A stretch of DNA of 64,000 nt from Methylobacterium aerolatum (GTDB taxonomy: Bacteria; Pseudomonadota; Alphaproteobacteria; Rhizobiales; Beijerinckiaceae). The notes beneath the pieces were generated by a model. The model was given only the letters and a program-made list of their open reading frames with translations, searched no databases and was not told the DNA's origin. The stretch spans positions 186,001 to 250,000 of the forward strand of contig NZ_BPQE01000020.1 of the NCBI RefSeq assembly GCF_022179085.1, read 5' to 3'. Position numbers and translations under genes: made by a program. This document shows, piece after piece, positions 1 through 9,605 of the stretch; the stretch's first letter is position 1; each line of letters starts with the position of its first letter.

Positions 1-363
1 AACCGCGTCGACACCAACACCGGCACGGTGCTTTTGCGCGCCACGGTCGAGAATCCCGACAAGTTCATCAAGCCCGGCCTGTTCGGCATCGTCGCGATGC
101 CGGCGACCAAGCCCTACCAGGGCATCCTCCTGCCCGACGACGCGGTGGCCGCCAACCAAGACAAGCGCATCGTCTATCTCCTCGGACCCGAGAACACGAT
201 CCAGCAGCGGGACGTGAAGCTGGGGCCGAAGGTCGATGGCTACCGGGTTATCCAGGACGGGCTGAAGGGCGACGAGATGGTGGTGGTCAACGGGCTGTCG
301 CGGGTCCGCCCCGGTGCCAAGGTGACGCCGGAGACCATCGAGCTTCCGCCGAGCAAGACCTGA
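1..363 (+). CDS. RND efflux periplasmic adaptor (membrane fusion protein), C-terminal part
   Basis: The reading frame is open from the first base, so this is the C-terminal 120 residues of a gene that begins outside the window. The visible part contains a 'KPGLFG' turn, a 'LPDDAV' strand and a closing 'VVVNGLSRVRPGAKV' segment, which is the beta-barrel and membrane-proximal part of HlyD/AcrA-type adaptors. Such proteins bridge an inner-membrane RND pump and an outer-membrane channel. The RND pump gene follows 200 bp downstream on the same strand, which supports the assignment. Substrate cannot be inferred. A GTG at 28 is only an internal codon. Confidence 0.88.
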   Translation, partial: NRVDTNTGTVLLRATVENPDKFIKPGLFGIVAMPATKPYQGILLPDDAVAANQDKRIVYLLGPENTIQQRDVKLGPKVDGYRVIQDGLKGDEMVVVNGLSRVRPGAKVTPETIELPPSKT

Positions 364-563
364 GCGGACGGGATTCGCGCGCCGGTCGCCCGGCGTCGCA
401 CGGACGACGCGGGGCGCAGGGCGGGGGACGAAACCCCCGCCACGCGCCATCGAGCGGTTCCTACAGGCGCGGATCCCGGATCCTGCGCCGGGGGCCGCGA
501 GGCAGAGACTGACGAGGCGCGGCCGGGCCCACGGGCCGAATGCTCCTCCATGAGGTTCGACCG

Positions 564-3500
564 ATGCGTTTCGCCCATTTCTTCGTCGACAGGCCGATCT
601 TCGCGTCCGTCACGTCGATCGTGTTCCTGATCCTCGGCTTCGTCGCCTACGAGACGCTGCCGGTCTCGCAATATCCCGAGATCGTGCCGCCCACCGTGAC
701 CGTGCGCGCCTCCTATCCCGGCGCCAACGCCGAGACGGTGGCGGCCACCATCGCGACGCCGATCGAGCAGGAGGTCAACGGCGTCGACAACATGCTCTAC
801 ATGACGTCGCTGTCGACCAACGACGGCAACATGCTGCTGACCGTCACGTTCAAGGTCGGCACCAACCTCGATATCGCCAACGTGCTGGTGCAGAACCGCC
901 TCTCGGTCGCCCAGCCGCGCCTGCCGCCGGACGTGCGCAACCTCGGCGTCACCGTGCGAAAGGCGTCGCCCGACCTGATGCTGGTCGTGCACCTGCTCTC
1001 GCCGAACAAGACCTACGACCAGAACTACCTCGCCAACTACATCTACCTGAACATCCGCGACGAGTTGCTGCGCCTCGACGGCGTGGGCGACATCACGGTG
1101 TTCGGCGGCAGCGAGTATGCCGAGCGCATCTGGGTCGATCCCAACAAGCTCGCCGCCTACGGCCTCTCAGTCACGGACGTCACCTCCGCCCTGCAGGAGC
1201 AGAACGTCCAGGTCGCCGCCGGCCAGCTCAACGGGCCGCCCGCCGCCAAGGGCGAGGCGTTCCAGCTCGTCGTGCAGTCCCAGGCCCGGTTCAAGACGCC
1301 GGAGCAGTTCGCAGAGGTGATCATCAAGGCGTCGAACGGGCGCCTCGTCCGCGTGAAGGACATTGCCCGCGTCGAGATGGGGCAGAAGGACTACACCACC
1401 AACTCCTTCCTGAACGAGACGCCCGCCGTCGGAATCGGTGCCTTCCAGCGCCCCGGCACCAACGCCCTGGAGGCCGCGGCCTCGGTCAAGCGCGTGATGG
1501 AGCAGGTCAAGGCGAAGTTCCCGCCCGATGTCGAGTACCGCATCGCCTACAACCCGACCGAGTTCATCGAGGAGTCGATCCAAGAGGTCTACAAGACTCT
1601 GTTCGAGGCGGTGGGCCTCGTGGTCATCGTGGTGCTCGTCTTCCTCCAGAGTTGGCGGACGGCGCTGATCCCGGTGATCGCGATCCCCGTCTCGCTGATC
1701 GGCACCTTCGCCGCGATGGCGGCGTTCGGGTTCTCGCTGAACAACCTGACCCTGTTCGGGCTCGTGCTCGCCATCGGCATCGTGGTGGACGACGCCATCG
1801 TGGTGGTGGAGAACGTCGAGCGCAACATGGCCGAGGGGCTCTCCCCCGGCGATGCCGCGCACAAGACCATGGACGAGGTGGGCGGCGCGGTCATCGCCAT
1901 CGCCCTGGTGCTGGCGGCGGTGTTCGTGCCCACCGCCTTCATCCCCGGCATCTCCGGCCAGTTCTACAAGCAGTTCGCCCTGACCATCGCGGCCTCGACG
2001 CTGATCTCGGCCTTCAACTCGCTGACCCTGTCGCCGGCGCTCTGCAAGATCCTCCTGAAGCCGCACCATGCACGGAAGGAGCCGCGCTTCTTCCTGACCC
2101 GGTTCGTCAACTGGCTGGCGAACGGCTTCAACCGCGCCTTCGACGCGACCTCGGAGTACTACGGCCGGTCCGTCAGGGTACTGACCGCCGGGGTCATCGG
2201 CCTCGGCGTAATGCTGCTGGTCTATGCGGGCGTGATCGCCGGGACGTTGCATCTCGCGCAGACCACGCCGACGGGCTTCATCCCGGATCAGGACCAGGGC
2301 TACCTGATCGGCGTGGTGCAGTTGCCGTCCGGCTCCTCCCTCGACCGGACCACCGACGTGATCCTCAAGGCCGCCGCGCAGGCGCGCAAGGTGGACGGTG
2401 TGACCAACGCCGTGATCATCGCGGGCTTCGACGGCGCCACCTTCACCAACACCACCAATGCCGGCGTGATGTTCCTCACGCTTAAGAACGCCAAGGAACG
2501 CGCGGAGACGGGCCGCACCGCCGCCGTCGTCACCGGCGACGTGCTCAAGGCCACGAGCGGTATCCAGGAGGCGCGGGTCATCGTGATCCCGCCGCCTCCG
2601 GTCCGTGGCCTCGGCAACGGCGGCGGCTTCAAGATGCAGGTGGAGAGCCGCCAATCCTCGGATATCGGCGCCCTCACCGCCGCCGCCGGCCAATTGATCG
2701 GCGCGGCCAACCAGAGCAACGACGTGCAGCGGGTCTTCACGACCTTCGACAACTCGACGCCGCAGCTCTACCTCGACATCGACCGCACCATCGCGCGGAT
2801 GCTGAACGTGCCGCTGGCCAACGTGTTCTCGTCGGTCCAGGCGGATCTCGGCGGCACTTACGTCAACGACTTCAACACCCTCGGCCGCATCTACCAAGTG
2901 CGGTTGCAGGGCGACGCGGCGTTCCGCACGTCGATCCAGGACATCTCGCAGATCAAGGTGCGCTCTTCCACCGGGGCTCTGGTGCCGATGGGGACGCTCG
3001 CCAGCGTGCGGGACGTGACCGGTCCGCAGATCGTCCAGCGCTTCAACCTGTACTACTCGATTCCCGTGCAGGGCGTGGCCAAGCCCGGCGTCTCGACGGG
3101 CACGGCGCTCGCCGCGATGGAGGACCTCGCCAAGAAGAACCTTCCGGACGGCTATTCCTACGACTGGACCGAGATCGCCTACCAGCAGAAGGCGGCGAGC
3201 GGCACGGGCGCCTACGTCTTCGCGCTCGGCGTGCTCCTCGTCTTCCTCGTCCTGGCGGCTCAGTACGAGTCCTGGACCCTGCCGCTCGCGATCCTCCTGG
3301 TGGTGCCGACGGGCGTGCTCGCGGCCCTGGGCGGCGTGCAGTTCCGGGGGCAGGACAACAACATCCTCACCCAGATCGGCCTGATCGTGCTGATTGGCTT
3401 GGCCGCCAAGAACGCGATCCTGATCGTGGAATTCGCCCACGACATCGAGCAGCGGGAGCGGCGCGGGCCGGTTGAGGCGGCGGTGGAGGCTTGCCGCCTG

Positions 3501-3764
3501 CGCCTGCGGCCGATTCTGATGACGGCCTTCGCCTTCATCCTCGGTACGCTGCCCCTCGTCATCGCGACGGGCCCCGGCGCCGAGATGCGCCAGGCGCTCG
3601 GCACCGCCGTGTTCTTCGGAATGATTGGCGCGACCTTCTTCGGCCTGTTCCTGACGCCGGTCTTCTACGTGGTGATCCGGAAGCTCGCGATCCGCGTCGG
3701 GCGCTTCCGCAAGAAGTCCGGCGATGGGCACGGCACGGGAGGGGCGACCCCCGCCCACGGGTGA
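564..3764 (+). CDS. RND multidrug efflux permease (HAE1/AcrB family)
   Basis: A 1066-residue inner-membrane proton-driven pump of full AcrB length. The start at 564 is preferred over the in-frame ATG at 540 because the protein then begins with the family-typical 'MRFAHFFVDRPIFA' and has a GAGG-like site just upstream. TM4 carries the proton-relay pair Asp409-Asp410 in 'GIVVDDAIVVVENVER', matching AcrB Asp407/408. The periplasmic segment 'PTGFIPDQDQGYL' and twelve hydrophobic segments in two repeated halves are visible. It follows the adaptor gene, so the two form a pump operon; no outer-membrane channel gene is adjacent. The drug or solvent exported is unknown. Confidence 0.95.
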   Translation: MRFAHFFVDRPIFASVTSIVFLILGFVAYETLPVSQYPEIVPPTVTVRASYPGANAETVAATIATPIEQEVNGVDNMLYMTSLSTNDGNMLLTVTFKVGTNLDIANVLVQNRLSVAQPRLPPDVRNLGVTVRKASPDLMLVVHLLSPNKTYDQNYLANYIYLNIRDELLRLDGVGDITVFGGSEYAERIWVDPNKLAAYGLSVTDVTSALQEQNVQVAAGQLNGPPAAKGEAFQLVVQSQARFKTPEQFAEVIIKASNGRLVRVKDIARVEMGQKDYTTNSFLNETPAVGIGAFQRPGTNALEAAASVKRVMEQVKAKFPPDVEYRIAYNPTEFIEESIQEVYKTLFEAVGLVVIVVLVFLQSWRTALIPVIAIPVSLIGTFAAMAAFGFSLNNLTLFGLVLAIGIVVDDAIVVVENVERNMAEGLSPGDAAHKTMDEVGGAVIAIALVLAAVFVPTAFIPGISGQFYKQFALTIAASTLISAFNSLTLSPALCKILLKPHHARKEPRFFLTRFVNWLANGFNRAFDATSEYYGRSVRVLTAGVIGLGVMLLVYAGVIAGTLHLAQTTPTGFIPDQDQGYLIGVVQLPSGSSLDRTTDVILKAAAQARKVDGVTNAVIIAGFDGATFTNTTNAGVMFLTLKNAKERAETGRTAAVVTGDVLKATSGIQEARVIVIPPPPVRGLGNGGGFKMQVESRQSSDIGALTAAAGQLIGAANQSNDVQRVFTTFDNSTPQLYLDIDRTIARMLNVPLANVFSSVQADLGGTYVNDFNTLGRIYQVRLQGDAAFRTSIQDISQIKVRSSTGALVPMGTLASVRDVTGPQIVQRFNLYYSIPVQGVAKPGVSTGTALAAMEDLAKKNLPDGYSYDWTEIAYQQKAASGTGAYVFALGVLLVFLVLAAQYESWTLPLAILLVVPTGVLAALGGVQFRGQDNNILTQIGLIVLIGLAAKNAILIVEFAHDIEQRERRGPVEAAVEACRLRLRPILMTAFAFILGTLPLVIATGPGAEMRQALGTAVFFGMIGATFFGLFLTPVFYVVIRKLAIRVGRFRKKSGDGHGTGGATPAHG

Positions 3765-4261
3765 TGCGCGCCCTCGGCCGTCTCGTCCTCGGCGGATTCG
3801 CCCTGCTCCTCGCGGTCACCGCGGGGGGCGTCGCCCTGACGCTCGCCCTGCTGTTCGATCCCGGTGCGAATGCGTGGCTCACCCAGGGGGCGCTGGCCGG
3901 GCTGGATGCCGCCTTCGGCGACATGGCCGCGGGGTTGCCGCCGGAGAGCGTGCTCATGCTCGTGGCGGGGCTCGCCAAGGCGCTGTTCCTGCTCCTCTTC
4001 GTGCCACCGGTGGTCGTGGCGACGGCCGGCGAGGTCATGGGCCGGCGCAGCCTTCTCTGGTACGGCGGCGGCTGTGGGCTGCTGACCGCGCTGCTGCCCT
4101 GGCTCGTGCGGGGGTCCCCCCGCCCCGGCTCCCCCGGCGTCGCCGCCGCTGAGGCGCGCCTGACGCTGATCCTCTTCGTGGTGGGGGCGTCGGCCGGCCT
4201 CGTTTACTGGCTGGTCGCCGGACGCAGCGCGGGCCGGACGGACGGTCCGGCACCGACCTGA
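3764..4261 (+). CDS. Small inner-membrane protein of unknown function
   Basis: 165 residues starting at an ATG whose first base is the last base of the RND pump stop codon (TGATG overlap), so it is probably translationally coupled to the pump. Four hydrophobic stretches are visible, at about residues 4-29, 62-86, 88-106 and 129-150, with little polar sequence between them. I recognise no family. The coupling suggests an accessory role for the efflux system, but this is inference; it may simply share the transcript. Confidence 0.65.
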   Translation: MRALGRLVLGGFALLLAVTAGGVALTLALLFDPGANAWLTQGALAGLDAAFGDMAAGLPPESVLMLVAGLAKALFLLLFVPPVVVATAGEVMGRRSLLWYGGGCGLLTALLPWLVRGSPRPGSPGVAAAEARLTLILFVVGASAGLVYWLVAGRSAGRTDGPAPT

Positions 4262-4347
4262 GGTGGAATTCCCCCGCCGCCCCCGTCCAAGGCGGCATCC
4301 ACAAAGGCCGAAAATGATCTAAAGGGAGCGTCCACGGAACGGTCCCG

Positions 4348-5124
4348 ATGCTCGCCCTGCGCTCCCTCGCCTTCAACCTCTGCTTCTACCTCGCGACGAC
4401 GGTCATCGCGACGGTCGGCCTGCCCGCTCTCGCGTCCCGGCGGGGCGTCCTGCGCGTGGCCCGCCTCTGGGGCCGGGTGAGCCTCTGGCTCCTGCACCAC
4501 GTGGCGGGCACGGAGGTCGAGTTCCGGGGCCGGGAGAACATCCCTCCCGGACCGCTCCTCGTCGCGGCCAAGCACCAGTCCGCCCTGGAGACACTGGCGC
4601 TCTGCGTGGTCTTCCCGGAATTCGCCTATGTCCTGAAGCGCGAACTCCTCGCCATCCCGCTGCTCGGCTGGTTCTTCTCCCGGGGTGGAATGGTCGCGAT
4701 CGACCGGTCCAAGGGCACGCGGGCGATGAGCCTGATGAACGCCTCCGCCGCGCGGGCCGTCGCGGAGGGGGCGCAACTCATCGTCTTTCCCGAGGGCACC
4801 CGCCGGGCTCCGGGGGCGCCCCCCGCCTACAAGCAGGGCCTCTCCCATCTCTACGTGGCGCTCGGCGTGCCCTGCCAGCCCGTCGCCCTCAACACGGGCC
4901 TGTTCTGGTCCCGCAACAGCCTGACCCGGCGGCCCGGCAAGGCCGTGATCGAGTTCCTGCCGCCCATCGCGCCGGGCCTCCCCCGGACGGAGTTCCAGAC
5001 CCTCGTGCAGGATCGCATCGAGGCCGCCTCGAACGCCCTGATGGGCCGCGGTCTGAGCGATCTGGCGGGCGCGGGCTACGAGGTCGCGCCCGAGGAGGCG
5101 CCCGCCGCCACCAACCGGTCCTGA
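4348..5124 (+). CDS. plsC: 1-acyl-sn-glycerol-3-phosphate acyltransferase (PlsC family)
   Basis: 258 residues with an N-terminal membrane anchor (about residues 7-28). Acylates lysophosphatidic acid to phosphatidic acid at the inner membrane in phospholipid synthesis. The catalytic box is 'KHQSALE' (His76, Glu81), the HX4E variant rather than the HX4D of E. coli, a substitution seen in other alphaproteobacterial relatives. The substrate-binding 'FPEGTR' motif is at 147-152. It stands alone between the efflux genes and a hypothetical gene. Related acyltransferases for ornithine lipids or hopanoids share these motifs, so exact acyl acceptor is inferred. Confidence 0.88.
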   Translation: MLALRSLAFNLCFYLATTVIATVGLPALASRRGVLRVARLWGRVSLWLLHHVAGTEVEFRGRENIPPGPLLVAAKHQSALETLALCVVFPEFAYVLKRELLAIPLLGWFFSRGGMVAIDRSKGTRAMSLMNASAARAVAEGAQLIVFPEGTRRAPGAPPAYKQGLSHLYVALGVPCQPVALNTGLFWSRNSLTRRPGKAVIEFLPPIAPGLPRTEFQTLVQDRIEAASNALMGRGLSDLAGAGYEVAPEEAPAATNRS

Positions 5125-5247
5125 AGCGCGGGCCGAGGTCCGGGGCGCCCCGTCGCGACCTTGTGGAAAACGGGGGCAAAACCCACATACGACTGAGTGG
5201 CGAAGCGTCCTTGACGCCTGTGGAAAACTCGTTCTAAAAGAGAACAA

Positions 5248-5694
5248 ATGTCGAACAAAAGAGCCCTGTCCTGGTCGGCCGCGCTCCGCGACCTGAAGGA
5301 CGATCATCAACGGAGGCAGGACGTGCGTGAGGAACGTTTGAGGACGGCGCAGGGTCTGCGGGGCGCTCCCGCCCTCGCGCTTTCGGCATGGCGCGGCCGG
5401 TCGGGGCGCCGCTACGTGGTCGGCGTCCATCCGGCCGGGGAGTTCGATCCCGAGGATATGAACGAGGCGGTGACCATCGCCGTGCGCAGGGACGCCACCG
5501 GTATCGCGCAGATGGTGTCCGTGGCGAGTGCGAGCGAGAGCCCACGCGACCATCTCCGCCGGGTCTGGCTCGACCGGGCGCGCCAGCGCGGCGCAACGGA
5601 GCTGCACGTTCATCGACTCGCCGAGAGCGAGCGGGAGCGCGGCATCATCGTCGACGACCTTCGCTCCGAAACGGCGGAGCCGCGTCAGGTTTGA
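5248..5694 (+). CDS. Hypothetical soluble protein
   Basis: 148 residues, strongly charged (Arg/Glu/Asp rich), no signal peptide or membrane segment. A middle part 'GRSGRRYVVGVHPAGEFD' looks like a small beta structure; the remainder is predicted helical by composition. Upstream 5150-5247 is lower in GC, with 'TTGTGGAAAAC' and 'CTGTGGAAAACTCG' repeated about 60 bp apart, possibly part of its control region. I recognise no family and assign no function. It reads as a genuine gene because its codon pattern matches its neighbours and it fills an otherwise empty gap. Confidence 0.6.
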   Translation: MSNKRALSWSAALRDLKDDHQRRQDVREERLRTAQGLRGAPALALSAWRGRSGRRYVVGVHPAGEFDPEDMNEAVTIAVRRDATGIAQMVSVASASESPRDHLRRVWLDRARQRGATELHVHRLAESERERGIIVDDLRSETAEPRQV

Positions 5695-5774
5695 CCATCT
5701 GCGGGCCTTGCGCGGGGGCGTGAAGGCGGGATACGGCCGCGGACCGAACGAACGGCCCGCGGAGGCTTTGGCGC

Positions 5775-6890
5775 ATGACGCAGGGGATGGACAGCCGCAA
5801 CCGGGTGACGCCCGATGGCGCCCGGCCGGCACGGCGCCGGACCCGGTTGGGATTGTTCCTCCCCTACATTCTCCTCGCCGTGCTTGCGGCGGCCTGGAGC
5901 GCGGGCTGGTTTTGGATCCGCGGGAAGGCCGAGGCCGAGATCGACGGCTGGACGGCCCGGGAGGCGGCCGCCGGGCGGACCTGGACCTGTGATCAACGCA
6001 GTATCACGGGCTACCCCTTCCGCATCGAATTGCGCTGCGCCTCCCTGGCGCTCAGCCGGTCGGACGGCGGCTTCCGCCTCGGCCCGACCACGGTGGTGGC
6101 GCAGATCTATCAGCCCCGCCTCGTCATTCTGCAGAGCCAGGGGCCGTTCCACGTCCAGCAGGGCGACCTGACCGGCGACGTCACGTGGCGCAGCCTCCAG
6201 GGCAGCTTCCACGGCGCCGCCGAGGGGTTCACACGCGCCTCGCTGGTCGTCGACGATCCTAACGTGACGGTCGCCGGCGCCGGCATGCAGACCGTCGCCG
6301 TGGCGGGACGCCACCTCGAACTGCACGCGCGGCCCGACCCCGTCCGCTACGGCACGGAGGGCGCGGTCGATGTCAGCCTGCAGCTGGCGCAGGCCGCCGT
6401 GCCGCTCCTCGACGCCATGACGGGGGGAAATGCACCCCTCGATGCCTCCCTCGACGCCACCGTGTCCCATGCCACGGTCATCGGCACCGGCGCCGTTCCG
6501 CGCGAACTGGAGAAGTGGCGGCAGGCCGGCGGCGTCCTCGACCTCGGTGCCCTCTCCCTCGCCAAGGGGGATCAGCGGATCCAGGCCCGGGGCGCCGTCG
6601 CCCTCGACGACGCCCACCGCCCCACCGGCCAGATCGACCTGCGCGCGGCGGGCGTCGACGGGCTGATCGGCACCATCGTCGGGCAGAGGTTCGGCTCGAA
6701 GGAGGGTGCGCTGGTCGGCCAACTCGTGGGCGGCCTGCTCGGCCTTGGCCGGGGCCGGACGCCGCCGGATCAACCCCCCTCGGAGTCCGGCCCGCCGCTC
6801 AAGGCCCTGCCGCCCCTCAAGCTGGTGGACGGGCAGGTGCTGTTCAGCGGCTTCCCGATCCCGAACGTGCGGCTGGCGCCGCTGTATTGA
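5775..6890 (+). CDS. DUF2125 domain-containing envelope protein
   Basis: 371 residues. A single N-terminal membrane anchor at about residues 25-46 follows a basic stretch (RRRTR), so the bulk is periplasmic. The segment after the anchor, 'WTCDQRSITGYPFRIELRC', is the signature of DUF2125, a family common in alphaproteobacteria and of unknown function. The two cysteines flanking this signature could form a disulfide. Length is normal for the family. The 3' neighbour tyrC is convergent. The role is unknown; envelope location is inferred from topology. Confidence 0.82.
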   Translation: MTQGMDSRNRVTPDGARPARRRTRLGLFLPYILLAVLAAAWSAGWFWIRGKAEAEIDGWTAREAAAGRTWTCDQRSITGYPFRIELRCASLALSRSDGGFRLGPTTVVAQIYQPRLVILQSQGPFHVQQGDLTGDVTWRSLQGSFHGAAEGFTRASLVVDDPNVTVAGAGMQTVAVAGRHLELHARPDPVRYGTEGAVDVSLQLAQAAVPLLDAMTGGNAPLDASLDATVSHATVIGTGAVPRELEKWRQAGGVLDLGALSLAKGDQRIQARGAVALDDAHRPTGQIDLRAAGVDGLIGTIVGQRFGSKEGALVGQLVGGLLGLGRGRTPPDQPPSESGPPLKALPPLKLVDGQVLFSGFPIPNVRLAPLY

Positions 6891-6992
6891 GGCGATCGTC
6901 GCCGGTCTGCCGCCGCCCCCGGGCAGATCACCCTGCGCCCTCGCGGACGAAGGGGGACAGACGGTGGGAAGCCGATGCCGTCGGCGAACCCG

Positions 6993-7946
6993 TCACGCCT
7001 TGCCGCCATCCTCCTCCGGCCGCGGGCGGCCGAAATCCGGGGCGGCCGTGTCCTGCCCAAGGGCGACGATGCTGCGGCGGATGGCGCGGGTGCGCGTGAA
7101 CATGGCGTGCAACGCGTCGCCGTCGCCCCAGCGCACGGCCTTGGCCAAGGCGGCGAGATCCTCGTTGAAGCGGCCGAGCATTTCCAGCACCGCATCGCGG
7201 TTGTTGAGGAAGATGTCGCGCCACATCGTCGGGTCCGAGGCGGCGATGCGGGTGAAGTCGCGGAAGCCGCTCGCGGAGAACTTGATCACCTCGGATTGCG
7301 TCACCGCCTCCAGGTCGGCGGCGGTGCCGACGATGTTGTAGGCGATGAGGTGCGGGACATGGCTCGTGATGGCGAGAACGAGGTCGTGGTGCTCCGGGCT
7401 CATGGTCTCGACGAGGGCTCCCATGCCCTCCCATAGGGCGCGGACCCGCTCGGTGGCCGCGTCGGGCGTGCCGTCGGGCGGGGTGAGGATGCACCACCGG
7501 CCCGCGAAGAGGGTCGAGAAGCCCGCATCCGGCCCGGAATACTCGGTGCCGGCGATGGGGTGGCCCGGAACCAGGGCGACGCCGTCCGGCAGGTGAGGCT
7601 GGATCGCCGCCACGACGGAGCCCTTCACGGAGCCGACGTCGGACACGACGGCGCCGGGCTTCAGGCGCGAGGCCATGGCCTCGGCGACGGGCCCCATGGC
7701 GCCCACGGGCACGCAGAGCACGACGAGGTCGGCGCCCTCCACTCCCTCGGCCGCGTCTCCGGTGACGCGGTCGGCGATGGCGAGGTCCCGTACACGGTCG
7801 CGGACGGCCTCGTCGCCGTCGATGGCGACGATGTCGCGCGCGAGCCCGTATCGGCGGGCGGCGCGGGCGATGGAGGAGCCGATCAGGCCGAGGCCGACGA
7901 TGGCGAGGCGATCGACGGGCGGCGCGGCGGCAGCGGGCTCAGCCAC
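6993..7946 (-). CDS. tyrC: Prephenate/arogenate dehydrogenase
   Basis: 317 residues. Catalyses NAD(P)-dependent oxidative decarboxylation on the route to tyrosine. The Rossmann motif 'VGLGLIGSS' is at about residues 17-25 and the substrate loop '[11 protein letters not shown]' is present. It starts with GTG and overlaps the 3' end of hisC by 8 bp, so the two are co-transcribed. HisC-type aminotransferases also act on prephenate or 4-hydroxyphenylpyruvate, so the pair fits tyrosine/phenylalanine synthesis. Whether the substrate is prephenate or arogenate cannot be told from sequence. Confidence 0.92.
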   Translation of the reverse strand: MAEPAAAAPPVDRLAIVGLGLIGSSIARAARRYGLARDIVAIDGDEAVRDRVRDLAIADRVTGDAAEGVEGADLVVLCVPVGAMGPVAEAMASRLKPGAVVSDVGSVKGSVVAAIQPHLPDGVALVPGHPIAGTEYSGPDAGFSTLFAGRWCILTPPDGTPDAATERVRALWEGMGALVETMSPEHHDLVLAITSHVPHLIAYNIVGTAADLEAVTQSEVIKFSASGFRDFTRIAASDPTMWRDIFLNNRDAVLEMLGRFNEDLAALAKAVRWGDGDALHAMFTRTRAIRRSIVALGQDTAAPDFGRPRPEEDGGKA

Positions 7947-9069
7947 GGGCGCCCCGCACGAAGTCGCCGAGCGCCGCCAGGAACGCCGTGTTCGCCTCGG
8001 CGCCCGCCACTGTCACCCGCAGAGCGTTGGGCAGGCCGTAGGCGGCGACCCGTCGGGTGATGAGGCCGCGCTCGGTGAGGAACGCATCCGCATCCTCGGC
8101 CGAACGGCCGGGCTCGTCGGGGAAGTGGATGAGTACGAAGTTCGCCACGCTCGGCGTGACGGTGAGGCCGAGCGCCCGCGCGCCGTCCGTGAGCTTCGGC
8201 AGCCACTCGGCGTTGTGGGCGGCCGCCGCCGCCATGTGCCCCTCGTCGGCGATGGCCGCGACGCCCGCCGCGATGGCGGGGCCCGACACGTTGAACGGCC
8301 CGCGGATGCGGTTGACGGCATCGACCACGTGGGCGGGCGCGAGCATCCAGCCGATCCGCACGGCGGCGAGGCCGTAGATCTTCGAGAAGGTCCGCGTCAT
8401 CACGACGTTCTCGGACTCCAGGGCGAGTTCCAGGCCGGCGGTGTAGTCGTTCGCCCGCACGTACTCGGCGTAGGCGCCGTCGATCACGAGGAGCACGTGC
8501 GGCGGCAGGCCCGCATGCAGACGGCGGATCTCCGGAAAGGAGAGGTAGGTGCCGGTCGGATTGCTCGGGTTCGTCACGTAGACGATCCGCGTGCGCTCCG
8601 TGACCCTGGCGAGGATGGCATCGACATCCGTGGTGAGGTCGCGCTCCGGCGCGACCACGGCGGTGCCGCCCGAGGCCAGGATCGCGATCCGGTACACGAG
8701 GAAGCCGTGCTCGGAGTAGATGCCCTCGGCCCCCGGCCCGCAATAGGCGTAGGAGAGCAGCGACAGCAACTCGTCGGAGCCCGCGCCGCAGACGATGCGC
8801 TCGGGATCGAGCCCGAAGCGCTTGCCGATGGCAGTCCGCAACTCCGTCGCCCGGCCATCGGGATAAACCTCGAGCTTGGCCGTCGCGGCATGCAGGGCGG
8901 CCACCGCCGCCGGGCTCGGACCGAGGGGCGTCTCGTTCGAGGAGAGCTTGTGGATCTTGCCGCCGCCGGGCCGACCGCTCTTGCCGGGGACATAGGTGTC
9001 GATCGCCAAAACGCCGGGCCGGGGCTCGGGGCGGGCGGTGACGGGCGGGCGGGTGAGGCTGGCGGACAT
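7939..9069 (-). CDS. hisC: Histidinol-phosphate / aromatic aminotransferase
   Basis: 376 residues, PLP fold type I. The PLP lysine is Lys230 in '[15 protein letters not shown]'; 'NPSNPTG' (about 167-173) and 'DGAYAEY' complete the site. The start at 9069 (MSASLTRPP) gives the family length; upstream in-frame codons extend into poor sequence. It is the first gene of a two-gene unit with tyrC, with which it overlaps by 8 bp. HisC interconverts imidazole-acetol phosphate and histidinol phosphate, but its linkage to tyrC suggests that it also, or mainly, transaminates aromatic keto acids. Confidence 0.9.
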   Translation of the reverse strand: MSASLTRPPVTARPEPRPGVLAIDTYVPGKSGRPGGGKIHKLSSNETPLGPSPAAVAALHAATAKLEVYPDGRATELRTAIGKRFGLDPERIVCGAGSDELLSLLSYAYCGPGAEGIYSEHGFLVYRIAILASGGTAVVAPERDLTTDVDAILARVTERTRIVYVTNPSNPTGTYLSFPEIRRLHAGLPPHVLLVIDGAYAEYVRANDYTAGLELALESENVVMTRTFSKIYGLAAVRIGWMLAPAHVVDAVNRIRGPFNVSGPAIAAGVAAIADEGHMAAAAAHNAEWLPKLTDGARALGLTVTPSVANFVLIHFPDEPGRSAEDADAFLTERGLITRRVAAYGLPNALRVTVAGAEANTAFLAALGDFVRGARG

Positions 9070-9605
9070 GGGTGATGACGGTCGGACGGCATCGCGGATG
9101 CGACGATGCGGTCCCTGTACAGCATTTCGCCCGGCGATGAAGCTGGGCCGGGCGACACCGAGCGACTGCGACGTCGTCGTGGGCGGCCGGATCCGGGTCC
9201 ACCCCCGGAACAAATGTCGCGGGGCACCGGTCACGTTTCGGCCTGTTGTTTCCCTGAAGGGTCCCAATCTCGGTCGCCATCGCGGGGGCCGGACTGCTTT
9301 TGGTGTCGAAGAAACGATGCTTGGCGACTGGCTTCCCTGCTTTCTGTTCGTGGTCGGCATTCTCACGTCCGTCGCGGCCGATTTGCGCCTGAGACGGTGC
9401 GACACCGGTTCGTTCTCGAACGGCTGCATCACGGCGGCCGGGGCGGCCCTGGTCTTCGTCGCCTGCGCCGCCGCGCTGCGCTGAGGGGGCGGCCCGCGTT
9501 GACGCGCTGAGGGGAGGCGATTACCTCCGCTTGGCACTGCCCGATGGGGCGCCGCCGGCGGCCTGACCGGACCCTGCGGCTCCACGCCGTCGCCGAAGAC
9601 TCGCC
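9070..9605. other. Divergent hisC/metX intergenic region with one possible small gene
   Basis: This 536-bp stretch separates two divergent operons and should hold both promoters. It contains one short plausible reading frame (9317-9484, plus strand), described separately. A small hairpin (GAGG-CGATTA-CCTC) lies near 9513-9526. I looked for a SAM-II riboswitch before metX, which is common in alphaproteobacteria, and did not find its conserved pseudoknot bases. Confidence 0.5.
9317..9484 (+). CDS. Possible small membrane protein
   Basis: 55 codons starting [15 protein letters not shown]. Two hydrophobic segments, at about residues 5-20 and 38-53, flank a short polar loop with Arg and Cys residues, so it would be a two-span membrane peptide. 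The in-frame extension upstream is low-quality sequence. There is no convincing ribosome site. I recognise no family; this may be a chance frame in the hisC-metX gap. Confidence 0.3.
   Translation: MLGDWLPCFLFVVGILTSVAADLRLRRCDTGSFSNGCITAAGAALVFVACAAALR

Noticed and set aside
1167-3758. 863-codon open frame antisense to the RND pump
   Set aside because: Composition is repetitive His/Arg/Asp/Gly and mirrors pump codons; no start signal or domain.
9485-9605. SAM-II riboswitch upstream of metX
   Set aside because: Expected in alphaproteobacterial metX leaders, but the conserved pseudoknot segments were not found.
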